DNA from: Ramazzottius varieornatus
Taxonomy: Eukaryota > Tardigrada > Eutardigrada > Parachela > Ramazzottiidae
DNA: 64,000 nt
Reading direction: 5' to 3'
NCBI GenBank assembly: GCA_001949185.1
Contig: BDGG01000013.1
Location: 988,036-1,052,035 of the forward strand
Shown: positions 55,381-64,000 of the stretch, piece by piece
Layout of the letters: every line of letters begins with the position of its first letter
Numbering within the stretch: the first letter of the stretch is position 1
The notes under the pieces: model-generated
Told to the model about the DNA's origin: nothing
What the model saw: the letters and a program-made list of their open reading frames with translations, nothing else
Databases searched by the model: none
Program-made: the position numbers and the translations under genes

Positions 55381-56245
55381 AATCACCTCCTTACATCAGA
55401 GCTTCACCTGCCACCGTAGCTGATTATCAACAGAGCAGTTTTCCTCTCAATGGGCATGGTTACATGACAAGTGGAGCAAGAGATTTAATATAGGCATTTT
55501 TATCGAGGCGCTGTCAGAATCGTTGATGTTTGATTTTTGGCCCAATAACGTACGTCGTACAAGACTGTTATGGCCCCTTCCTGATAGAACACAAACCTTT
55601 ATCGACTGAGGAGTGCCAGTCAGTGGCTGTCCAATTTACCAGGCTTTCTACTTCTACCGACTCATATTTATATTTTAACGTGTCTGTTATGACTAGGCGT
55701 GTCAGCGGATGCGGGGAGTTTTCTTATCCGCTGTCTGCGTAAACACGCAATGCCGCCTTATTATTCACTTCATTATAATCTTGACAACACCAGGAATTAG
55801 AATGAAAGTTTTCTTGTTTATAAATCTACTTCTTGCTGAAATCTGAAATTTGTAGGAATAGATGGTGCCGACTTCGAAACTCGGCGGAATACTCTTGGTT
55901 CATGTCAAGGCGCAGACTCATTCCGTCGCTCGACCAATCAAAGAATATCCTGACGTCAAGTCCTCGCCTTTTCCCTGATGACGTGTCGGGCCTCACTTTG
56001 CCCGGATCAGGCCACGCAGACTGTAATTTGCCTGTAAACAAACGTTAGTTTTTGAGAAATTTTTTCGTTAAAACTCGAAATATCTGTGGACCGTCTGTCT
56101 ACTTTAAGTTCCGACTTGAGGAATGGACGTGTGCGACACTACTGCTACCTGAACGCGGAAGCTCCGGGAAGAAGATCGACAGCTGGAACGACTGAAAAAT
56201 TTCTGGGGAAGAGTTTCTGTTGTTTTTTTAAGGATTCCAGGGAAA
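55381..56245. other. Divergent promoter region
   Basis: About 865 bases between the start codons of the ORP gene (-) and syntaxin-5 (+), so it should hold both promoters and 5' UTRs. No TATA box, ORF or repeat was convincing. Confidence 0.5.
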
Positions 56246-57395
56246 ATGTCAAAAGATCGGACGACGGAATTTATCAGCATCGTCCGGTTACTCCAATCCC
56301 AAGAGCATCGAAATGGCTTCCGTCCGAACGCTACCCCTCAACAGAACTCCGTCAAGCAGAAACAAGCTCCCTTCGCGCACGAGTTCAATCGTTGCGCGAA
56401 AGAGATCGGCCAAGATTTAGCAATGACCTACGCCAAGCTGGAGAAGCTCACTCTCCTCTCCAAGAAGAAGTCCATCTTTGACGATAGAGGCTCTGAGATC
56501 GAGCAGCTCTCCCACATGATAAAGGACGACATCCAGCATCTTAACCAGAACATTTCCAAGTTACAAGATCTGTCGCGTCACGGCAAGAATATCCCCACCA
56601 CCGCGCGACATCACCTCGAGTCTCATTCCTCCAACGTCGTCATTGGTCTTCAGTCTAAGCTGGCCAAGATGTCGACGGATTTCAAAGAAGTGTTGGAAAT
56701 CAGAACCGAGAATATGAGACATCAACAAGAACGGAGGGACAAGTATACCAGTCCCCAACAGAACGGAAGTCACTACATTCCTTCCCGTCCACCACAAAAC
56801 TCCATTCTTTTACAAGACGAATTAGGGAGGGAAGCCGGTGGGGGAGCAGTGACTATCGATATACCCACCGAAGGACTAAATAGAAGGACTCCGCATCAAC
56901 AGCTGTTGCTGATTGAAGAACAGGACAGGTATATTCAGACAAGGGAATCGGAAGTGCAGAATATCGAGTCGACCATCGTCGAACTGGGAGGAATATTCCA
57001 GCAGCTGGCTCACATGGTTAAAGAACAGGTAAGACTATGCCGGAGTGGATCCATAAATGTACCGCATTTTTTTCTGATTTTTCTAGGCGGGAGAATTCTG
57101 CTGAGACGATGAAAAATGGACTATATTTTAGACTTTTTCTTGTTTCAGCTGTTTCTTTTCTAAATAAAATTGAATTACCTGGCATTGCTGCATGATGTTG
57201 ATAGTATTTCTTTTTTAGGAAGAGGTGGTTCAGCGGATTGATATGCACGTCGAAGACACGGAAATGAATATCGAAGCGGCTCACGATGAATTATTGCGGT
57301 ACTTCCGTTCGATATCGTCGAACAGATGGCTGATGGTTAAGGTCTTTGGAATTTTACTGGTCTTTTTCCTTTTTTCTGTCATATTTCTAGTATAA
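56246..57395 (+). CDS. STX5: Syntaxin-5, Golgi Qa-SNARE
   Basis: Two exons (56246-57028 and 57219-57395) encode 319 residues. The N-terminus (MSKDRTTEFISIVRLLQSQE) and the Habc bundle (FNRCAKEIGQDLAMTYAKLE, LTLLSKKKSIFDD) are typical of syntaxin-5. The SNARE motif starts about EEQDRYIQTRESEVQNIEST and crosses the intron, with the zero-layer Gln in the LAHMVKEQEE region. A C-terminal transmembrane anchor follows (VFGILLVFFLFSVIFLV). The protein drives fusion at the ER-Golgi boundary and within the Golgi. The start matches the short syntaxin-5 form; a longer form with an upstream exon cannot be excluded. AATAAA inside the intron (57163) may allow a shorter mRNA. Confidence 0.95.
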
Positions 57396-59194
57396 TACTC
57401 ACGAAACGAAGCATCGATCCTGCTCAGAGTCTGGGTTTATTTGTCATTTCACGAAATTTTACTTGAGCTAGTAGTATGGATTTTTAGTTCGAGAAAGAAA
57501 GTAAGTTATTCGTTTTATTGAATGGGCGAGATTTTTCGACAGATCAGCAAAAAACCCCTTCTGAAATACGTTCATGAAGTTCTCTTTCTACTCTGGGTTT
57601 TCTTTTGGAAGGTTCAGCTGCGTCTCGGACGGCTTTCTAAGAAAGGCAGACCGCAGGCATCAGGAACGAGTTGCCTATGTCGACGTTACGGAGGAACCCG
57701 GAAGAAAACAGGGAACTTGGTGCTTCGAGTTCTCCATTTCCTCCTCCTAGACGTGCATTTTCTCGTCGCATTTCCACTTCTTTATCGCAGCAATGAGCTT
57801 CTAGGAGAATTGCAGAAGAAAATGTGGAGCCGAGGAGGTTTGTCTGGTCGTACGGGAGCTTGAGGACCTTTTGCAGCACGGTAGCAGATCTGCTGTACGA
57901 GCACAAACTCTTCTACCACAGTTCTCACTTCTCAGTCGGTCGGGCTACGATTGATTGACGTTTGTACGACGAACCATCCGCGGTGAAAATTTGACCGCAA
58001 ATAGATCTTGTGTGTCGAAATCAAATGTGAAGTAAACGCGCACCGCTTTGAGCAATGGAACGGATTCACTGATTCTGAGACAGACATTAGCAGCGACATG
58101 TCGTGTTCTGTGCCGCAAACTTGCTCTTTGTAATCTTTGCCGTGTGCTTCTCCGTAGCGTCATAAGAGTCTCGCCATGGAGGCTATTAATATTTACGAGT
58201 TATACCGTCAATGATCCACCAGTAAATAATCTTCCGGCGCTCTTGCCTGCAGTAAGTGTGAAGCTAGTTAGCTGAACAACTGTTCCGCTTTCAGCTTCCG
58301 ATTTCCCATTACTTAATTGGCCGTTCCATTCGGTAATCTTTTTCACTGATCGGGATCTTCCCTGAAGGATTCGTTATGCTGTTCAGTGTTGGAATAGATG
58401 GTTTTTCGTGGTGGCATTGTTGCCATAACCGCGTTGTTATCGCTGTCGTTTTTATGGGAGCGAAACCAAATATTGACTCGGCATAACCTCAGCAATTCAC
58501 TCTGGATTTTTCCGTCCTTATCTTCATACCTCACCACAAAATAGCAGACTTGGAAGTCTTCGTTCATCGACTCTTGCATGATTTCCATTACACTCCAGAG
58601 ACTCCGGATAGGACACTTGTAACACTCGAAGATCTCGGATTGTATCTCAGTCACCCTCACTGCTGCAGCTTCTTCGCCCTGTTTTATGCATTCATCGCTC
58701 TCTGTAAGTCTTCCAGACTTCAAAGGAACTCGATACTTTGGGACACGTCGACCTGCTGCTTTACCGTCGGTTGTGACTGATGACTAAAGTGAACCCTTCC
58801 GTCTTGTTGAATGGAGGGCGTGAAAACCGTTGTATGGCGTGTGTTTTTTTGTGACAATTTGCTACGATGAATTTGACTTTCAAATTCGATATTTTAACTC
58901 GCTGCACTGCGCACTTACTCTCGCAAATACGTCGGTAGTAACGCTCTCGCACATACATCGGTCTGAGAGGTGTTTACTATCTTTACTCATGTACGGAGGT
59001 GCATGTTCAACGCGGTGCGCGCGCAGGTGGCTCACGCGCTAACGCAACGCATCACTTGTTGCGCCTCACTTGATTGCCAAGCTTGATTGACTTGTGGTCC
59101 CTAATGTTTTAATTCCACCATTTTTTGTTGTAGATCGTTCTCCAACCTCCATTCTTCCTTTCATCGCTGATTCACTAACGACCTGACTCACAAA
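57396..59194. other. Intergenic with weak ORFs
   Basis: An ORF at 57522-57863 (+) and its antisense at 57637-57906 (-) show no motif. An ORF on the - strand at 58343-58723 is described separately. The 3' UTR of syntaxin-5 and the promoter of the LRRFIP-like gene must lie here. Confidence 0.4.
58343..58723 (-). CDS. Unassigned ORF, possibly coding
   Basis: Open for 126 codons on the - strand, with balanced composition: CYKCPIRSLWSVMEIMQESM, then NEDFQVCYFVVRYEDKDGKI and LLRLCRVNIWFRSHKN. There is no ATG near the start of the open frame (it opens with TTG), so it would be a 3' exon; an AG acceptor is available near 58703. A partly open frame exists on the + strand over the same bases, so it may be a shadow of nothing real. 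No family recognised. Confidence 0.25.
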   Translation of the reverse strand: MKSGRLTESDECIKQGEEAAAVRVTEIQSEIFECYKCPIRSLWSVMEIMQESMNEDFQVCYFVVRYEDKDGKIQSELLRLCRVNIWFRSHKNDSDNNAVMATMPPRKTIYSNTEQHNESFREDPDQ

Positions 59195-61281
59195 ATGTCT
59201 GGGAGGAGACGTCCGGGGCAAAGGTATTCGGCGGAGGACCAAGCGCTTTCCAGCATATCGCGCGAGGTACGACGAAGTTGTTGCATTCATTCGTCCCAAC
59301 ATGGAGCCTTTCTTTTGGGTTGTCTTGATCATTTCCCTAGCCGTCATGTTGTTACTTTTTTTCCTCCAGGCTGAAAGTCGAGCCCAAGCATTGTCTGCTA
59401 ACCGGGCAGAAGCTCGCAGCTACAGGATGGAAGCGTTGGAGAGGCAGCGGAAAGAGATGACCGACCACGACGATCACCACAGCGCAGGCGATTCCTCCAC
59501 GCGCTCATCGTATCGCTCAACACTACCACCTGTCTCGTCCACCTCGTCCTCGATATCAACTAGACCCAGGTACTCGGCATATACTTCGGGCTTTGGGTCG
59601 AGGAAAGGAAGTTACGATGCCAGCGCCGACGGAGAAAAAGACCTCAGGGTATTTTTCGGTGGTCTATTTTCCGTACTGTCTGTAAATATTGAGCTTATTT
59701 TTCAGGAGAGACTAAACGAGGCGCAAGATAAACTGAAACAGGCCATGCTCAATAATGCTCAATTGGATAACGAGAAAGCCGCTCTGAAGTTTGAGCTGGA
59801 AAATATCAAGGACGATATGCTGGAAACGGAGGAGAAGCATATCAGTTTAGTCAAAGAGCACCGAAAGAAAAATACCGTAAGTCTTGAAAACTAGTCCATG
59901 GAATTCCTATGTAGTACAGAGAATCCTGAACCGTAACTAGAGGATAATACTGCCCGTTTGTGCGCAAATGAAACATGTATGAACTAACTTAGTGGGTGGT
60001 AGCATGTTTTTTCGGGATTGGTCATTGTTTGCAAGTACCTACACACACTTGTACTGGTTTATTCATAAAGGTTAGTGTACGCAGGTGTCTGAAATGTGGT
60101 ATCACTCCATCATCCGCCAGCTTTTCCATTTGACAAACTTTGATCTTTCAGGAGCACGAGTTGCTAAAGAGAGATTACGAGAAGTCACAAAGAGACGTCG
60201 AAGCAGCCAAACACATGCTAGAAGAACGCGACCGGCTGATAACCGAGCACAACCTCGTTCTCGTCGGCGAAGACGCCAACAACGAAGCCGAGGAGGAGGA
60301 GGACGAGGCCAGCGAGTCTCGCGAGGTTCCTAAAGCCAAAGCGCCCCTTCATCTAGTCACCAAAGAAGCCGCGGACATCCTGAAAGAGGCGGGTTCAGGC
60401 TCGTTGGATGCAAAGATCAAGAAGTTGTCAGAAGAGAACCAGAACCTCCTCGACCAGATCCACAGGTTGACCTTGGACAACCAGGAACTGAAAGCCCAGT
60501 CGACGTCGTCACGCTCCGATGGGCTGGACAGAACGGCACGGCTGAATGGACCTGACTCGGCAATAGTGGCCTCGGCTCAAAGTACGTCCACATTTTCGCA
60601 TGACTTATTCGTCTGAAAAATTATCCGTTCGGGATAGGTTTGGGAGATCGGCGAACAAGCAGTTGCAGACTCGAGAGGATAGTTCTTCCAAGTGGCGCAG
60701 GCTTCTGGTGTAGTTGGCCGAAAGTTTGCGCCACTTGGGAGAACATGTCGAGAAGAACGTTCTTCCATGTGGCGCGCTTTCATTCACTAACACCGAAAAC
60801 GCGCACCACTTGGGAATCTTGTCTTGTCTTGATCTTGTCTGGTGTTTGCCGCATTCTTCTCTGCATAGTGGTGGATGACTTTGGTGTTTCACAGGAGAGG
60901 CTCAGCAGAAAGTGAACGAAATGAAGAACAAACTACAGAAGGCCGAACAAGAAAAGAGTACCCTGGAAGCTGAGAAGACCAGGCTGGAAGGGCAAGTCAA
61001 AAGACTGAAAACTACCTCTGATAAACTGGAAGCATCAGAAGAAGAGCTGAAGGTGGAAAAAAGAAAACTTCAACGTGAAGTAAGGAAACCATTCTTTCTT
61101 TGGTCGAAAAAAGTAATGTCCAATAGATATTCGAAGTCTTGTTTCTCTTTTCTTGCAGCTGAAAGAAATGCAGGTCAAGGTGGAAGATCTAATAAATAAC
61201 AACAATCATCTACAGAAGAGACTCGACAAAGTCAAAGAGTCAAAGCTTGGCGTCATGTCTGCTTCCGGCAAGGAGTCATGA
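59195..61281 (+). CDS. LRRFIP1/2: LRRFIP-type coiled-coil protein
   Basis: Six exons (59195-59266, 59370-59648, 59706-59876, 60152-60581, 60895-61079, 61159-61281) encode 419 residues. The first two exons give SISRE/AESRAQALSANRAE and then RSYRMEALERQRKE, the N-terminal signature of LRRFIP1/2 (flightless-I-interacting proteins). A Ser/Thr-rich linker (SSYRSTLPPVSSTSSSISTR) follows. From exon 3 on the protein is almost entirely coiled coil (ERLNEAQDKLKQAMLNNAQL; DAKIKKLSEENQNLLDQIHR; LEAEKTRLEGQVKRLK), with an acidic insert (EAEEEEDEASE). Vertebrate relatives bind actin regulators and act in Toll and Wnt signalling. The adjacent intron 4 carries two palindromic repeats. Confidence 0.85.
60688..60813. 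repeat. Short palindromic repeat family, copies 13 and 14 in tandem
   Basis: Copy 13 (60688-60739) has CCAAGTGGCGCAG and TTTGCGCCACTTGG. Copy 14 (60764-60813) has CCATGTGGCGCGC and GCGCACCACTTGG, with ACTAACACCGAAA in its spacer. Both are preceded by GTTCTTCC and lie in intron 4 of the LRRFIP-like gene. A more degenerate relative may lie near 61683. Confidence 0.75.
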
Positions 61282-62130
61282 TAGGACGTTGCTCTTCCTT
61301 TTTCATACCTAGTTTCTTCTGTGAAACAGGAAAAGCTTTTTTAACTGTGCCTTTTACCAACTGTGTTGATGTTTGTCCGCCTCGGAACGGAAGCAGACGG
61401 CCTCTTTCAGGCATCAAGTTGAAGTTTTACGGTGACAGCAGATCTTTCATGACTTGGCTCGTCGAGATGACGGTTCGTAGGAATTTGTGGGCTAATTATC
61501 GACTTTGTCTTTGTACGTTACGTTGGTGCCTTTGTTAAGTTTTTTGGGTGTCTTTTTGGGGAATCACCGAAACTAAGTGTTATTGATCTGCTTGTGGGTG
61601 CTCTGTTATCATCGGTTTTATATTCAAGAGTTAACCAGGAAAGTACGATCCCAGTTGGGCCAAGGAAACTCGACAAGACTGTTTCGGTGGCACATGTGTT
61701 CGGTGTTCGCGTTCTCCCTCAGGTGCCGGACTGTGCTTGCCTTAAGAGTTGTGCCTTTAGAACACCGACTCTCCTATACTCAAAGGTCACGTCAACACGT
61801 ACTGTAACGCCTCTTGAACTTACGCGAATTAGGTCATGATAAGTACATATGTATGTATATGTGCTGTATGCGACATCATACCCGCAAACTCTACGTGCTT
61901 GCGACGTTGATTCGCGAAGTTCAAGAAGAATTACAGTACTCAATGGTTCCAAGTTTAATGAGGAAGCGGGAAAGTTACTAAAATTTTGCATTTACACTTT
62001 ACAGCACTCCCCTTGCGATCCCGTAATGGGCTATTCATCTTCGGTCCGTACGTACGTACTGATCAGTGCGTAAAAGTAAGACTTGTAAGGTGCAGAAACA
62101 GGCGATCAGCTGTTTGAGAGAAGCTACAAA
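61282..62130. other. Intergenic, no gene seen
   Basis: 3' side of the LRRFIP-like gene. ORFs of 75-90 codons here have no motif. AAACTCGACAAGACTGT at about 61670 is shared with the flank of palindromic repeat copy 12. Confidence 0.45.
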
Positions 62131-62634
62131 GATATGGGTAGCTGCGGCCCATTCCCAGTACAATCAGTTTTGCTTCCGAAGTAGCGTTTTTTGACTTGAA
62201 GTTGTTGGGAATATCAAGGGGCATCGCGCGGTAAGGTTTCCGTACCTCGCCGTGGTTCAAAGTCTCTGAAAATTGTTCGCCCTTCTGGGCGGACACTCTG
62301 GAAAACTTCAGGGGTAGCCTCTGACTGAAACCCCATCCAGGGGGTTGGATGCCAGAACGACTACCTACGCATTTTCATGCTATATGACGTCATCCTAACT
62401 TCAAAACTTTCTGAGTGAAAAATTCGAATCCCTTCAGACTTTTCCGACGTAGTCAACTGACTACTGGTCAGACGGCCAAATGGACTTCCCCATCGTGTTC
62501 CGCGATGTCTGCTACGTAAGATAGCGTTGGCAGTTCAACTTTGCCCTTAGGGGTCCTAAAACTTAAAACTGGTTTCCTGAACAATTTGGTCAGAGGTCGG
62601 TTGTACTGGGAATGGGCCCCAGCTACCCATATCT
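62131..62634. mobile_element. Foldback element upstream of PPOX (504 bp)
   Basis: GATATGGGTAGCTGCGGCCC followed by ATTCCCAGTACAATC at the left is inverted at the right (GGTTGTACTGGGAATGGGCC then CCAGCTACCCATATC). Arms are about 35 bases with three or four mismatches. The right end is only about 105 bases from the PPOX start codon. Confidence 0.75.
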
Positions 62635-62738
62635 AACCGGCATGTAAACTGTGCTGATTTTGTAAGGTACTCCAGAGCTTCATATCTCCGCTCATCGAGC
62701 AAAGCTTTGCTTGTAACGGCCACGAACTATTACAGAAT

Positions 62739-64000
62739 ATGGCGAGTGTAGCTGTCATCGGAGGAGGAATATCTGGACTGAGCGCCGCGCATGCCTTATC
62801 AAAACATGGAGGAGACAAAGTTGGAAAGGTACAGTAGAGTCATCACGGCCGGACGAGGTGCCCATAACTTCTGCCCAAACTGTGGCCCGATCTTGCCCAT
62901 TTGGTTTGTAGGTAGTCCTTTACGAAGCTTCGCAAAGGGTCGGAGGCTGGCTACAAAGCACGCAGTTTGAAGATGGCTCCCTGTTCGAGCATGGACCACG
63001 GAGCGTTCGAAATTCCGCTAACGCCGCACTACAGCTGGTAAACTCTTAACTTTTTCCCCAATGACGCTGCGTCCATACCATATTCTGCTGATTTTCCAGG
63101 TGGAAGAAGTGGGCTTAGCCGATCAAGTCATTTCTATTCCACGCACACATCCGGCTGCTATCAAGCGCATGATCTATGCCAAAGGCCAACTCAACCTTCT
63201 ACCCAACAAGGCCGAAGATTTATTCTCAGTCACACCACCACTCACCACGAAATTGCTGAAGCCTCTGTTCAGAGAACTCTGGGTGAAGAAAAGCAAGGAA
63301 GAAGATGAGAGTGTTTATGACTTCTTCGGGCGAAGGTTTGGAGACCAAGTTCGTTGTCACAAACTTGCCTTCCATGGCTTCCGATGGGTAAGTTACTGTA
63401 CAGCGGACTGATGTCGAAGTTTGTTTCTTTTTCAGATAGCGACGTATTTTGTGGACTCCATGTGCATTGGAATATATGCCGGAGATTCGCGAAAACTGAG
63501 TGTCCGGTCGTGTTTTAAAGACGTGTGGAACATGGAGCAGAAGAATGGCTCGGTTGTGTGGGGACTTCTGAAACCAGCACCGACAAGCAGAAAGGTAGAA
63601 AAATGGCAAACCCAGCCCTTCTCCAAACACACATACAATAAATGTACCTCTTAACTTAATCAACGCAGATTGAATTTGATCGTCTGGGAGTTAAGGAAAG
63701 ATTGAATTTTTTTCTATTCTCGATGATCAAATGCTGGATAATTATTTCTCTCAACAGACTATGGATTTTGCGGATAACGCCCTGGCAGAAAAAGCCAGAA
63801 CCGAGAAATGGTCAGTGTGGTCCCTTCGGAACGGGCTTCAGACTCTCCCGGATAGAATTGGAGAGCTTCTTTCCCAGAACATCCTGACGAAAGTGAAGCT
63901 CAATACTCCGGTCACGGGCTTGATACTCAACCAAGGAGCCAAAGCACTTGAGGTTCACACCGCAGATGGCGTCGAGGTCTTCGATGGCGTAATTGCCGCC
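62739..64000 (+). CDS. PPOX: Protoporphyrinogen oxidase, partial (5' part)
   Basis: Exons 62739-62828, 62912-63037, 63100-63348 (or to 63387), 63436-63594 and 63758 to the window edge. The N-terminus is the FAD-binding glycine motif (ASVAVIGGGISGLSAAHALS, GxGxxG), then VVLYEASQRVGGWLQST and FEHGPRS, as in PPOX. Later blocks FVDSMCIGIYAGDSRKLSVR and SCF, then WSVWSLRNGLQTLPDRIGEL, also match. The enzyme oxidises protoporphyrinogen IX to protoporphyrin IX, the next-to-last step of haem synthesis, at the mitochondrial inner membrane. As in other PPOX proteins there is no cleavable presequence. The C-terminal half lies beyond the window. The donor of exon 3 is ambiguous: a weak GTTCGT after Asp-Gln fits the family better, a strong GTAAGT adds 13 residues. 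Confidence 0.93.

Noticed and set aside
1-64000. CRISPR array, bacterial operon, Shine-Dalgarno sites or prokaryotic insertion
   Set aside because: The palindromic repeats are irregularly placed in introns with no unique equal-length spacers or cas genes. All supported genes have spliceosomal introns or animal homologues.

Overview
This window is nuclear DNA of an animal. Genes are split into many short exons with GT/AG introns, most of about 50 to 700 bases and commonly with TTTTCAG-type acceptors. The recognisable genes are animal families: a p140Cap/Sickle-tail homologue, an OSBPL3/6/7-type oxysterol-binding protein, syntaxin-5, an LRRFIP-type coiled coil, protoporphyrinogen oxidase, an FSIP1-like protein and a nucleolin-like RNA-binding protein. 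Compact introns, tandem secreted-protein paralogues and many small inverted-repeat elements suggest a small-genome invertebrate, perhaps an ecdysozoan such as a tardigrade. That placement is inference; the sequence does not name the species.

Layout. Positions 1-7.2 kb are repeat-rich and hold a decayed GPCR-like gene plus at least five different foldback elements. Positions 7.3-18.5 kb hold a tandem family of small secreted proteins with a C2-like / Notch-ligand-N-terminus-like fold: four intact members, two decayed, all on the + strand, with an intronless FSIP1-like gene among them. Positions 19.3-22.8 kb hold a nucleolin-like gene whose RGG box is N-terminal and whose acidic tracts are C-terminal. 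Positions 23.2-42.0 kb hold a 17-exon p140Cap/SKT-like gene on the - strand with two alternative first exons; its introns carry several TA-flanked foldback elements. Positions 42-49 kb are poorly coding: a frameshifted Tctex1-like fragment, a 1.48-kb inverted-repeat module enclosing a proline-rich ORF, a candidate small secreted peptide, and a decayed array of EB-like cysteine modules. Positions 49.1-55.4 kb hold the 17-exon OSBPL3/6/7-like gene (-). Positions 56.2-57.4 kb hold syntaxin-5 (+), 59.2-61.3 kb LRRFIP-like (+), and from 62.7 kb PPOX (+), which runs off the right edge.

Exon models were built by hand from splice sites, reading phase and protein similarity. For every complete multi-exon gene called here the exon lengths sum to a multiple of three. 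Exon ends may be off by one base where noted. The genes do not form one pathway: they cover membrane traffic and lipid transfer (syntaxin-5, ORP), cytoskeletal scaffolding (p140Cap, LRRFIP), haem synthesis (PPOX) and nucleolar RNA binding. The most unusual contents are the secreted C2-like cluster and a family of about 50-base palindromes (GTGGCGCAC arms), present at least 14 times and mostly in introns.
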